A DNA stretch of 64,000 nucleotides from Pseudoips prasinana (Eukaryota > Arthropoda > Insecta > Lepidoptera > Nolidae): positions 20,000,001 through 20,064,000 of the forward strand of contig OX621254.1 of assembly GCA_951640165.1 (NCBI GenBank), in the 5' to 3' direction. Shown here in pieces: positions 24,658 through 34,800 of the stretch. A model generated the notes under the pieces. The model was not told where the DNA came from. It saw nothing but the letters and a program-made list of their open reading frames with translations, and made no database searches. Both the position numbers and the translations under genes were made by a program. The first letter of the stretch is position 1. The number at the start of each line of letters is the position of its first letter.

Positions 24658-24696
24658 GCCTTTTTTGAGATGTTACAGTATTCTCGCAAAGAGGCG

Positions 24697-25362
24697 ATAT
24701 ATCCATATACAGGCTTATCAGTTGCCAAATAACACCGCGCGCATCATGACCGTGCTCGTGAAGAACTGAATATCATCATAACTTGTTAAATACTTACAGG
24801 ATACTAATGAAACTTTACATACATTTGAAGGCAGTCACAAGCTTCAAAATAATGTTTAAAGTAAGTCTTTAGACCTCTTATTGAGAGTGCTGGGACCAAT
24901 TGAAGTGTTTTTCTATTTAATGAAATAACCTTTAAGCTATGTATTATTTTGGTATTTTTATTGCAGAACAAATTTAAACTAATTATAAAGAAGTCTTGTA
25001 CAAAATATGATAAGAATCCGCTTAACCGTTTCAAAGATCTAGCAAAACCAAAAACGATACCCCAGCAAAATCTCGAATAACTTCGCAACCGAAGAAAGAA
25101 CAAATACAAAATAAGGCACAACATTTACTTCATCTAGACAACTAATTTTATAGCTAGTATTTATTTAAATATTCCCATTAGAAAGAAAAAGGTCTGGCTG
25201 GGGTAACGTTACCTCAGCAGGAAATGTTTTTGTGAAATAATTAAAAAACTATAAGCGCAACAAATTTAAAAATGTGCGCAACAATTACAGAAGCCGCAAA
25301 ACTAATTATCTATAAGATTCAAATGACCATTTTCGACCACATCTGGCTGAGGTAACGGACGC
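24697..25362 (-). repeat. Right terminal inverted repeat of Foldback, outer part
   Basis: By eye this is identical to the reverse complement of 12508-13173 across 666 bp. It ends GGTAACGGACGC, followed by the 9-bp target repeat. Confidence 0.9.
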
Positions 25363-25445
25363 GCCACTTCAGTACCTGAGGAACTAAGAAAAGCGGATGT
25401 TGGAACACACATGCCAGAGCTATCTAAATTTCGGAGGTGTAGGAT
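25363..25445 (+). pseudogene. piggyBac transposase, copy 1 (right part)
   Basis: After one copy of the duplicated target, the piggyBac frame resumes as VPEELRKADVGTHMPELSKF and RRCRM. This matches VPDEIRLLNVGVHMPEEIE and KRCRFCS in copy 2 just before its C-terminal zinc finger. It stops at about 25445, where an R1-like fragment begins, so the zinc finger is lost. Confidence 0.85.
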
Positions 25446-25690
25446 GTGGATGCCCGGGACGACGTTCGAGGGGAGTCACTGCTGGAATGGGCCGCCGGAC
25501 TGGACCTCCATCTTTTAAATCGGGGTTCAGTCAGCACCTGTGTGCGGTGGCAGGGGGAGTCGATCGTCGACTTGACGTGGGCGACTCCCTCGGCCATGCA
25601 CCTGGTCTCGGGGTGGAGAGTTGCGGAGGAAATTGCCACGCTGTCGGATCATCCTGTTCACGTTTTGTAAAAATAACAATTATATACATA
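25446..25690 (+). mobile_element. R1-like LINE endonuclease fragment
   Basis: A GC-rich 75-codon frame reads RGESLLEWAAGLDLHLLNRG, then VSTCVRWQGESIVDLTWATP and SDHPVHV. This is the C-terminal part of an R1-type apurinic endonuclease with its 'SDH' catalytic motif. Both ends are truncated. The base composition is far richer in GC than the flanking piggyBac sequence. At 25691-25813 only short sequence with a weak match to the RTE tail (near 25742-25772) separates it from piggyBac copy 2. Confidence 0.75.
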
Positions 25691-25813
25691 AAAATTGTCT
25701 GTTTATAATAAGGCCTCCTCTATTAGCAATTACATACAACTACGCCATTTTCACATGGGGGTAGGCAGGATCTAAAACTGGGTCGTCATATTGTTTTTTT
25801 CTTTTTTTTGTAG

Positions 25814-27906
25814 AATCAGCATGTCAGCGAGAAAGAAATTAGCGGAAGACGTGATTCAAAATCTTTTAGATTATCTTGAATTTGTCGGAATGTGATGAGA
25901 ATGATGACCAGAACAGGTCCTTGAAAGACGTCTAGAGGAAATGTTTGGACCAGAAGTCAATTACGAGGACGTTGTTCCAGGGACAGAAGTTATAGAGCAA
26001 AAAAATGACAATCTTTTAGAAATTTTAGAGTCGAGCTGTAATCACAATATTTCTCCGGTACCTAGTCTAGATTTATCTTCTTCGATGTCATGCTTGCAAC
26101 AAAGTATTCCGCTAGCAAGTGAACAAAATCCTTTACTTACTGATCAGGACCTGCTTACAAGTGAAAAACCAGCCGATAGCTCTGCTTCTTTATTTATTAA
26201 CACAAATCTGCAAAGCAATCAGTAAGCGTGTGTGCAAGACCCTTGACTTCCAATGTTTCCGATTCTGGCAGTGGCAGATCTGAATGTATAGTCGCAGCAA
26301 GTAACTCGTCCACTCAACAAAACCATCATCGCCACGCACGCAGAGACCGAATTTTACCACGGGACTGGAAAACTGTAGCTGATCTCCGCACCATCCCTTT
26401 GTTTGATAAAAAAAGCTGAGCCACATAAACATTACACTCATAAAACACAACCCATCGAAGTTTCTCAATATTTTTCCCCGATTATGTTGTTGAAATATTT
26501 GTTGAGCAAACAAATAGATACGCACATCAAAAAAAAGTAATCATTGGACACCCATTTCTAGCGAAGAAATCGAAGCTTATCTTAGAGTTCTTGTAATTAT
26601 GGGACTGAACCCGCTTCCGGACATGGAACTGTATTGGTCCAGTGATCCATTTTACAACAACACCGAAATTTCACGTGTTTTCACACTTAAAAGATTTAAA
26701 AAATATACTGAAAATTTACACCTAAACGACAATGAGATGGAGCCACCCAGAGGTTCTCCAAATTTTGACAAAGTCTACAAGTTGCGGCCTTTAATCACAG
26801 AATTAAATAAAGTGTTTAAATATGAAATGAGTAACTCAAGCCGACAATCAGTCGATGAATGTATGGTTAAACTTAAGGGAAGAAGTAGTTTAAAACAGTA
26901 CATGCCGAAAAAACCCATCAAAAGGGGATTTAAAATCTGTGCAAGATGTGATTCTAGAACCGGCTATACGTATCAATTCCATATATATACTGGCAAAAGA
27001 GACAATGTCGAAAATTAGGCTTTAGGGTATAATGTCGTCATGTCTCTTTGCAACGAACTGCCCCAAAATACACTTGTAGCTTTTGACAATTATTTTACAA
27101 GTTGCAATCTGATGGATGACTTATTCGAAAAAGGAGTCTATGCAGTTGGTACTGTCCGAAGCGACAGGAAAGATCTTCCTAGTATCTTAAAAAAAGTTCA
27201 GCCGAAGAGTTTGCGGTTAGAGAAACACCAATTTGCTGCAATCACTGCTGGGCCAATTACTGCGATAAAATGGCATGATACCAGAGACGTGTCTGTTCTG
27301 ACTACCGCTCACCAAGAGCGTGCCGTAGTATTTGTGAAAAGAACACAGAAAGACGGCTCGAGGCAAAATATTCTCTGCCATGAGGCTATTGCTGATTACA
27401 CCCTTACCATGGGGGGTGTGGTTCACTTTGATCACTTCCGATCTTCTTATCCAATAGATCGAAAATCACGGAAGTACTAGATGCGATTATTTATTTTTAT
27501 GTATGATTCGGCAATCATCAATGCATACATAGCATTTAATACAGCTCATGTAGTAAATACCCATTCATATAGAAATTTCCGCTTGAAATTAGCTCGCAGT
27601 ATGATAGATAACTTTACAAAGAAGAAGAATAAGCCGATAGTGTTCAAGAACAAAAAAGGAGGTAACTTCGGAGTTCCTGACGAAATACGGCTCCTGAACG
27701 TTGGTGTACATATGCCTGAGGAAATAGAAACTTATAAAAGATGTAGGTTTTGTAGCACCAAAAAAGAACAAAAGCGCTCGAAAATTCGTTGTTCTATGTG
27801 CGGAGTTGCACTAAGCGCCAAGTCATGTTTAAAATGTTTCACACTGCTCAAAGCAAGAATTAGTCGGGTCAATATCGTAAGTTCAATCCTAATCCATCCA
27901 TTTTAG
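25814..27906 (+). pseudogene. piggyBac transposase, copy 2
   Basis: The acidic N-terminus (ERRLEEMFGPEVNYED) is in frame only after two small shifts before 25940. The central part decays between 26225 and 26540, including a recognisable HKTQPIEVSQYFSPI. From 26599 one frame continues to 27906 with just two stops (TAG at about 27016 and 27478). Catalytic blocks are QSVDECMVKLKGRSS (first Asp), LVAFDNYFTS (second) and GGVVHFDHFRSSYP, in which the expected third Asp of GVDHFDH is Val. The C-terminal zinc finger is present (KRCRFCSTKKEQKRSKIRCS, CGVALSAKSCLKCF). Confidence 0.85.
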
Positions 27907-28278
27907 TTTTTACAATTTGCCAAAGTTATGTGCCAATATATTAATATTAAGTTAAATGTAAAATTTGATTAGAATTGATTGTTCAGCTAAACGTTTTAAA
28001 AAAATACTTACTTGTTTTACTGGAACATAAGGAAACAACTAGTATACAAATAAAATAGAAATAAAATTAAACGGACAATGGTAATAATTTTACCACTTAC
28101 ATCTTGAATATTGATGTCCTAATGGACAAAGGTAAATTATTTACCACCGTAAAAACACCCTCATCCCCTATTTTTTAAATATATTTGTCACTAAAAATGA
28201 AATAAGGGATCATAATTTACCCAGAATCCATTGTAATTTTCTTAATATCATAAACAGGGACCCGCGTTTGTTTAAGGG
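25814..28278 (+). mobile_element. piggyBac element, copy 2
   Basis: The coding region begins after a TTTTTTTGTAG acceptor at 25813. The right end may be GTTTAAGGG followed by TTAA at 28279-28282, since TTAA is the piggyBac target. The left terminus is not recognisable and may have been lost where the R1 fragment and piggyBac copy 1 abut it. Sequence from 27900 to 28278 is non-coding 3' region. Confidence 0.6.
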
Positions 28279-28286
28279 TTAAAAGG

Positions 28287-28535
28287 TCGCGACCTTCCTC
28301 AAATAGCAACAACTCTCCGGACGAACGGGATCAAAATAGTTCCCGACAGTCATTGACGGCAGACATCTCCCGCACGCAAACTGAAGGCGCCACCGAGGCT
28401 ATTACAACTGAAGCCGGATCAACTTCTCCGTGCCCAATGTGCAAAAGGAAGGTAGTCATAGGCCTAATGTTCATCCTACTTTTGATAGTCAACCTATGCG
28501 GCGTACGCGCAAGCCGGGTAAGAGGTTTGGAATAG
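28287..28535 (+). CDS. Small ORF with CxxC and one membrane helix, unknown
   Basis: A frame is open from about 28287, immediately after the possible piggyBac TTAA. It has an internal ATG at 28353 and stops at 28533-28535. It reads STSPCPMCKRK then VVIGLMFILLLIVNLCGV, a single hydrophobic helix, then ASRVRGLE. An AATAAA sits right after the stop (about 28540). It could be the last exon of a host gene or the end of an envelope-like ORF of a retroelement. Composition is less AT-rich than around it. I do not recognise the family. Confidence 0.3.
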   Translation, partial: SRPSSNSNNSPDERDQNSSRQSLTADISRTQTEGATEAITTEAGSTSPCPMCKRKVVIGLMFILLLIVNLCGVRASRVRGLE

Positions 28536-28610
28536 ATAAATAAACCTACCCACACCGGCAGTCTATTATACGCTTGGACCCAACGCACGTCTTTTATTTA
28601 TCATGAACCA

Positions 28611-29340
28611 GTTTTAAAAGTAAGGAGGATAAACCGAAAATTTGTCAATGAAGGCATAACAAGAGTGGAAACCTACATCTACTGCTGTCTTAACTATTGA
28701 TGGTCGGATTCCTCCAGAAAGGGTATATTGCTGTTATAATTCCGTCTCTGTGGATGTTTACATTTTCCCAACAATTCAGTGTTTTAATTGTTGTAAGTAT
28801 GGACACACAAAGACCCAGTTTAGGTCAAACCAACGGTGTTACCGTTGTGGGGGTGAACACTGGGGAAGGGTGTTCGTCTGAAGAAGTATGCTGCTTTTGC
28901 TACGGTGATCATGCTGGCAATATTCGAATTTTCCCACGTGTTGTCTTCTGCTCCTTATACCTTTCCTCCTTCCCAATTTGTTTCCGTACCAAAACGTCCA
29001 CTACAAAAACAATCTCCTACCTCATCCTTTAAAAAAACAATAAGATCCTAAAGAGTGCCCAGATCTCAGATTAGCCGTTCCCCTGGTTATGACCGCAGAG
29101 ACCACCAGGAAATCATTGACACTTGCTTTCCCTCTGTCCCCTGATGGCTGTGCCTTAAAAAAAGGGTCTTCTATCCCTCCAGGTGATAATAATCATCCTG
29201 CGGAGGCTGTTGAAGCACTTATTTTGACACTCACTTCAGTCCTTTATACATTCAGAATACCAGGCCACGTTGGCAACAAAATTATTAAAGCTATTCAATC
29301 CCGTCACATTAAATCTTCTACAGTGGAACTCCAGAAACTT
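28611..29340 (+). pseudogene. LINE ORF1 (gag) with CCHC zinc knuckle, decayed
   Basis: Across several frames one reads PTIQCFNCCKYGHTKTQFR and CYRCGGEHW, a gag-type zinc knuckle like that in the LINE at 38180-38458 (TIQCFNCCRFGHTKHQYRS). The 5' end is truncated at about 28611. The later part (29089-29340) is the gag/endonuclease connector. The element is cut at 29340 by the CR1-like insertion and resumes at 31956. Confidence 0.6.
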
Positions 29341-31955
29341 ATTTATTATTATTTATTATTATTATTATTTTTAATCAGGCAGGCAGTTGAAACAACTGAT
29401 AATTGCCTGTATCTAGTACATTGAGTTAGCTTGTCGTTTTTGTTGTTATTATGTGCTTGTCTAGTCTGTTCTTAAATATGTTGGTGTTTGGTGCTGACAC
29501 TATGTCTTGTGGTAGTTTGTTCCATTCTTTAACAACCCTGTTCGAAAGGAAATTCTTGTGGGGTATATTGTGTGAGAAGCGGGTCTGAAGGTTAAGGGTG
29601 TGTCCTCTCAGACGGGTATTATTGTCTCGATGGAACATATCTTGGAACTGGTGAAGGTCATAGTGTCCATTTAGGATTTTATAGGTTTCGATCATATCAC
29701 CACGCTCTCTTCGTTCTTTTAGAGTACTAAGCTTTAGTGCTTCCAGCCTATCCTTGTATAATAGTCTCTTAAGTTGTCTAGGTATCTTGGTGAAGCTACG
29801 CTGTACTTTTTCCAATAGATCCACATCTTTAACAAAGTAGGGACTCCACACTTGAAAAGCATGTTCGTATATAGGTCTTATGTAAGTCTTGTATACCTTT
29901 AACATCATTTCTGGTGTAAGAATTCCGAAAGCTTTTCTAATGAGGTAAATAAAACTTTTCGCTTTCTTTGTGATTGCTGCTATGTGGTCTTCCCACTTAA
30001 GATTCTCCGTTATAATAACTCCCAAATCCCTTTGGGCTCTCACTGCTACCAGTTCAAGGCCATCTAGCTTGTATATTAGGCGTGGGTTTTTGCTACCAAT
30101 GTGCAGTGTAGTACATTTTTCAGCATTTAGGTAAACGAGCCATTCCTTTGACCAGTTAGCAATTTTGTCCAGGTCTCTTTGTAGACGATCGAAGTCAGTT
30201 AGTGGGTTTGCAAAGATTTTGGTGTCATCAGCGAAAAAGCTGACATTACATTGTAGGCAGCGAGGTAGGTCAAACGTATATATAATGTATAGCACAGGGC
30301 CCAGAACTGATCTTTGGGGCACGCCACTGTGTATCTCTCTCTCGTCGGACAGAGTTTCAGCGATTCTCACTCGAAATGTTCTATGGCGTAGGAAGGCCTC
30401 GATCCAGTTCAGCAGTTTGCCTCTAATTCCTATGTGTTCTAGTTTCTGAAGAAGTCTTGTTGTGGGAACCTTATCAAAAGCCTTTTCGTAGTCAAGGTAT
30501 ATTACATCCACTGGTTCTCTCTTATTGAAGCTATCAGTCCAGGAAGCCAAGCAAGACAATAGATTTGACACCGTCGACCGGCGAGGGCAAAATCCATGTT
30601 GCTGATCACCGATTATTCTGTGCTTATCAAGAAATTGCCTTATATGTTGGACTATCACCTTCTCCATAACTTTACACACTACGCTGGTCAGGCTAATAGG
30701 TCTGTAGTTTGACGGTTGCAATTTATTTCCCTTTTTGAATATTGGTGTTACTGATGCAATTTTCCACAAGGGCGGTAGTATACCAGTATCGTATGAGGTT
30801 TGCATTAATACTGACAGTACATCGGCAAGGTCACACTTTTGAAGTATTGCTACTGGGATTTCATCTGGACCGAGTGCAGAATCTGGTTTCATTCCTTTTA
30901 TAGCTTGTTTGATTTTGTCCGGTGTAAAACTTAAATCGGATATGGTTTCTTGGATTTGAGTACATGAATCTAAGACAGGTAGGTGATCCTGTGGTTCCTT
31001 TTGAAATACTCCTGCAAACTGGTCTGCAAAAGCTTCAGCGATTTCATGGGCCTGTGAAACTATTACTCCCTGTGTATTACGCAAAACTGATGGTGTGCTG
31101 ACTTTAGAGGTCACTTGTTGCCTGATATATGAGTAAAAACTCTTTGGTCCAGAGTGAAGAAGGTCTGTTTCAAAAGAAATGCGCGATTGTCTAGTTTTAT
31201 TAGTTAGTTTATTAGTAACTTTTCTATATTCTGTGTAAGTTTTGTCTAGTCCCGTTAACATGTATCTGTTCCATAGTGTCAGTTTTTGTGTAATCAGTTC
31301 CTGAATCTCCTTTGTGATCCACTTTTTGTTTCTTATACAATTATTGGGTTTTACTTTAGGCACATACATAAGAAGTGCATCTTTGAATTCAGAGAGTAGG
31401 ATCCCAAATTGTTTCTCTGCACAGTCTAGATTTTGAATATTTCCATATGTCGCTCTTAACTTTTCACTTATTTTTTCATAGTTGGCCTTCTTGTAATTCC
31501 ATCGTAATGAGGCATTGATCTGCTTGGTCGCTTCGAGTTGTATTGTTGACAGAAGACAGGAATGATCACTCTTTCCTAATGGGGATTCATGCTTGATTTC
31601 AGCTATGAGTGAATCATCATTGGTTAAGATTAAATCTAGGAAAGAAGGTTGGTTGCCTTTACGAAATCTCGTAGGTCTGTCTACTAACTGCTCTAGGTTA
31701 CTACTTCTGTACCATTGCACGAAGTTTTCTTCTCGAGCAGTTAAATAAGCACAGTCTTGAAGAGGCCATTTCACTCCACGGTAATTAAAGTCTCCCATAA
31801 TGACAGTAGTGTGTGATTCCGAAACAAGTTTAATTTGTTCTAGTAAAATGTTATCCTGTTCCTCTGTTGAGTTTTGTCCTCTGTATATTCCGCATAGTAC
31901 AAACTTATGTATTCCAAACTGAACATCCAACCATAAGCATTCAGAAGCCTCTTGA
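29341..31955 (-). mobile_element. CR1-like LINE, 5'-truncated, recently inserted
   Basis: The insertion is bounded by the 8-bp direct repeat AGAAACTT (29333-29340 and 31956-31963). Its - strand 3' end is an (AAT)n-type tail at 29341-29370. At 2,615 bp it starts inside the endonuclease domain. One uninterrupted frame covers almost its full length, so it is young compared with neighbouring elements. It splits a + strand LINE. Confidence 0.9.
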
Positions 31956-32038
31956 AGAAACTTGATCCCAAAAAACCTGTAATTTTTGCCATAGGTGAGA
32001 CATCGTTGACAAGTCTCCAGTTTAATATTCCAGGGCAT
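29426..32038 (-). CDS. CR1-like endonuclease (partial) plus reverse transcriptase
   Basis: The 870-codon frame contains VIMGDFNYRGVKW, LDLILTNDDSLI and LGKSDHSCLL (endonuclease C-terminal half, catalytic SDH intact). It continues with LWKIASVTPIFKKGNK, NYRPISLTSVVCKVME, QQHGFCPRRSTVSNLL, VIYLDYEKAFDKV (Asp) and VSFFADDTKIFA (catalytic DD), and ends with NRVVKEWNKLPQDIV. The usual PQGSVLGP block is PQRSVLGP, so a highly conserved Gly is Arg, which probably harms activity. The first roughly 28 codons (31956-32038) belong to the antisense strand of the split host LINE, so the annotated start is an artefact. The true 5' half of the endonuclease and ORF1 are missing. Confidence 0.8.
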   Translation of the reverse strand: MPWNIKLETCQRCLTYGKNYRFFGIKFLQEASECLWLDVQFGIHKFVLCGIYRGQNSTEEQDNILLEQIKLVSESHTTVIMGDFNYRGVKWPLQDCAYLTAREENFVQWYRSSNLEQLVDRPTRFRKGNQPSFLDLILTNDDSLIAEIKHESPLGKSDHSCLLSTIQLEATKQINASLRWNYKKANYEKISEKLRATYGNIQNLDCAEKQFGILLSEFKDALLMYVPKVKPNNCIRNKKWITKEIQELITQKLTLWNRYMLTGLDKTYTEYRKVTNKLTNKTRQSRISFETDLLHSGPKSFYSYIRQQVTSKVSTPSVLRNTQGVIVSQAHEIAEAFADQFAGVFQKEPQDHLPVLDSCTQIQETISDLSFTPDKIKQAIKGMKPDSALGPDEIPVAILQKCDLADVLSVLMQTSYDTGILPPLWKIASVTPIFKKGNKLQPSNYRPISLTSVVCKVMEKVIVQHIRQFLDKHRIIGDQQHGFCPRRSTVSNLLSCLASWTDSFNKREPVDVIYLDYEKAFDKVPTTRLLQKLEHIGIRGKLLNWIEAFLRHRTFRVRIAETLSDEREIHSGVPQRSVLGPVLYIIYTFDLPRCLQCNVSFFADDTKIFANPLTDFDRLQRDLDKIANWSKEWLVYLNAEKCTTLHIGSKNPRLIYKLDGLELVAVRAQRDLGVIITENLKWEDHIAAITKKAKSFIYLIRKAFGILTPEMMLKVYKTYIRPIYEHAFQVWSPYFVKDVDLLEKVQRSFTKIPRQLKRLLYKDRLEALKLSTLKERRERGDMIETYKILNGHYDLHQFQDMFHRDNNTRLRGHTLNLQTRFSHNIPHKNFLSNRVVKEWNKLPQDIVSAPNTNIFKNRLDKHIITTKTTS

Positions 32039-32580
32039 CGCATGTTCCGGGATAACCTTACCAACGGTTATGGTGGGGCTGCTATTCTTGTGAATAACCT
32101 CTTCCCTTCCTTTCCCATATCCTTACCTAATCATGGATGAAGTTAGTGCTGTTGGGGTTAATATCTTTGGTATTAATTTTATTTTAGGGGATTTTAACAG
32201 CCATAACCCTGTATGGGGATCTGACTATTGTGATAGCTCTGATATGGATTTAGTTGATTTGATAGATGAAATGGGATAATGTGTTCTCAATTATGGTTCC
32301 GTTACTAGGCTACCCAGACTAGGGTAAAGAAAAAGCTGTGTCGACCTTATCCTGTGTTCAGCCAGATTGACGGGCGAATTGGAGTGGAAACGACCAAACC
32401 TAACTTGCAGTAGTGATCATTACCCTATCTGCACATGCCTAATAAATAGATCCATACCTGAAATTTTCAGAACCCCTCTTCTAAAATACAGACTTTCAAA
32501 TGCTAATTGGGACCAGTTCCGCTAAGCCCTGGAGGCTAGAATCCCTTCCATTCCCTCGATTTCATTCCGAAATCTAGATG
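31956..32580 (+). pseudogene. LINE endonuclease fragment (continuation of 28611-29340)
   Basis: After the CR1-like insertion the + strand reads LDPKKPVIFAIGETSLTSLQ (the 'NETW' region) and NIPGHRMFRD, GYGGAAILVNNL. Then, in shifted frames, come LGDFNSHNPVWGS-like sequence and a later 'RPNL..SSDH' region. It is the APE endonuclease of a Jockey-type LINE. Stops and shifts after about 32140 kill it. It fades out near 32580. Confidence 0.65.
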
Positions 32581-34355
32581 TTTGTAGTGTCAAATGAGTT
32601 TTGATAAATGATATTATTTTGTTAAACACAAATATCTTTTAAAGTTGTGAACCAAGTATCGATCGAAGGATAACTGAAGTTAATTAAAATCACAAGTTTT
32701 ACTGTATTTTATACAAAAGTTTGTAATTTAAGTAAAAAACTGTACTTTCATAACATCAGGTGAGTGTCATAAGCTATCCAAAAATATACCTACCAATAAA
32801 AATACAAAATCAGTACTACAAAATAGTATTCCAGTTCTGTGAAGGTCAAGTATTTTGATAAATGCCCATATTATGGACGAGTTATATATTATAAAAATCA
32901 GGTATTAACCATATAGGGAAATAATCATTTAAATACAAGAAAAACTATGTGTACATATTATTTTATAAAAGAAACCATGTTGATACATAAACATAATACA
33001 AAGTTTACTAAGCTTTGAATGACTCTGTCTGTTCAGTATGGCCTGTACGGCAGTTTCAATAGAATCAACACAAATAGCATAACCACTAATTTAAATTTGT
33101 CCAAATTCAATCATCTTTCCAACATTAGAGAGCTCTGCTCCAGCCAACGTCTAAACAAAAAAAGATTTTCAAACTGATCAGGACCAACATTTTATAGTCA
33201 AAGACAAACAAGTACAACTGCCCTTCATCACCAAATCATTATTAGGTGGCAGTTAAAATGTTAATACTGCCTTTTTATTAATACTGTATTTAATTACAAA
33301 TTTACAATTTTACTATTATTTCATGTACCAATATATAACATCTATATACTTATCATATTGATTCCAAGCTTACACAAATCTTGCTATATATGATTAACTC
33401 CCAAGTATTAGAAGGCGAACCTATTGCTGCTTACTAGGCAAATTTCTAGTATTAGAGCTGCTATGGAGAATTTTGAACAGAATAAATTAAATAATACTAT
33501 GTTCCTCCAGCAGAATGCAGGCAGTAGCAATAACTTATGATCAGGTGACCTGCTAGCTCATTTAAGTACCTTGCAATTAAATCCCAAAAATTATTGATAT
33601 GAACAAACCTTAAATTAGACTAATATAAGTACTATCCATACATGGTAGGATCCAATTTTTGCAACATTGTGTATTCTATGTCCTGTGATATTGTATGTGA
33701 TTTGGTGCCACACCAAACTATTCTCAGGAGAGAATATCTAATGTAAATATAGACTCATTGGAGTTCCGAGTATGTCTGATCACTAACTTCTGGTCTATGC
33801 CCATTATACATCACTGGCATAAAACCAGCAGGGTTGGTAGATTAACTCACTTTCAATTTTCATTTGACTATTACTATTATCAGAGAGGCACATTTGGGTT
33901 TCATTACATTGCCACTGCAGGGATACAGTCCTCACTGAGAGGCCGGGAATAGGCTTTAATGGCCATGTAGTCTAGATTGGTGATGTCACATACCTTCGAA
34001 TATGACTTGATGCACATTCTGGTATCGTATTTAGAAATAAAACTATCGACACGCAATTAAACGTATGAGAAAACACTGTATAAAACACTATACTAGATCC
34101 ATTCCTGTATAATTGAAAGAATCATTTCATCTTGCAATATTCGCCTTCCTACTCGTACATTGCAGCGAACAGTTGCTATTCTGCAAAGGCTGCTGACAGA
34201 GAAGTCAAACACAGAGTTCTTGTACGCGTCGCTCGCTACATTCTCCATAATTATATACCCAATGTACGGTCAGTGCTATGTTATATGTACATTAGCGAAG
34301 CTTTTCCTTTCTACAGAGCGTACCTATGGAACGAAATCCAAATCCGAGAAAGAGA
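32581..34355. other. Stretch with no recognisable gene
   Basis: AT-rich sequence. Short open frames at 33758-33952 and 34132-34413 show no domain and overlap each other in different frames. I see no clear repeat structure here. Confidence 0.5.
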
Positions 34356-34363
34356 CGCTTTTT

Positions 34364-34772
34364 TTTTTATAGTTTCTTTTATATTTTGTTTTTGCCCTCT
34401 TTGGGCAGGCTAAGGTCTGTGACCATACCGCCTCGTCTTCAATTGTATTATTTCTAATTTTATATTTTAAAGTCAGTCAGTCATGTCCGTCACGTCCGTC
34501 GCAGTCATGTCCGACACGTCCGTCACAGTCAAGTCATAGTCCCACCTCAGTAAAGCAGTGGAGACTTTACTAGAGGCTTCTATGGAGTTTTGGTTTCAAC
34601 ACGGAAAATCACAATTCACGGCAATATCGCACTTTCCTCCACTTGTGTACGTTGTCGCAGATGTAATGTCTAAAAATCCACCATATTTACACATAAAAAC
34701 TCGAATTTACACCAGTTTTTGAAAATAAAACATAGCCTCGTTGCGTCCTTTTCCGCGTTGGCGCCAAAACTC
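34364..34772 (-). mobile_element. SINE-like element, copy 1
   Basis: On the - strand it begins near TTTTGGCGCCAACGCGGAAA and ends GCCTGCCCAAAGAGGGCAAA followed by an A-rich tail. It is flanked by CGCTTTTT (34356-34363 and 34773-34780). The T-run makes the left edge fuzzy. It shares length, 5' start and 3' hairpin with two more copies. Confidence 0.7.
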
Positions 34773-34800
34773 CGCTTTTTAATAGTCGTGTCGTGTTAGT

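Larger units (their letters stand above)
20130..24696. mobile_element. Uncharacterised DNA transposon nested in the Foldback inverted repeat
   Basis: The element begins CGCCTCTTTGC and ends with its reverse complement. The inverted repeats extend about 38 bp with a few mismatches. Comparison with the intact left Foldback arm gives the empty site: four bases are duplicated (ATAT on both sides). It can equally be read as a 2-bp TA duplication if the element starts with T. At 4.57 kb it carries one spliced gene (20756-23739) of an insect-wide uncharacterised family. No known superfamily is assigned with confidence. Confidence 0.8.
12508..25362. mobile_element. Foldback (FB/NOF-like) MULE DNA transposon, carrying a nested transposon
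   Basis: Long inverted repeats begin GCGTCCGTTACC at 12508 and end with the reverse complement at 25362. They are flanked by the 9-bp direct repeat GCCACTTCA (12499-12507 and 25363-25371), the target length known for Drosophila FB and other MULEs. The insertion splits a piggyBac pseudogene whose coding frame continues across one copy of the duplicated site. The total is 12,855 bp. Subtracting the nested element at 20130-24696 leaves about 8.3 kb. The core encodes a NOF-like transposase (15786-18963). Confidence 0.9.

Noticed and set aside
34132..34413. Two overlapping open frames next to SINE-like copy 1
   Set aside because: They run in different frames into the T-rich tail of the SINE-like copy and show no domain.
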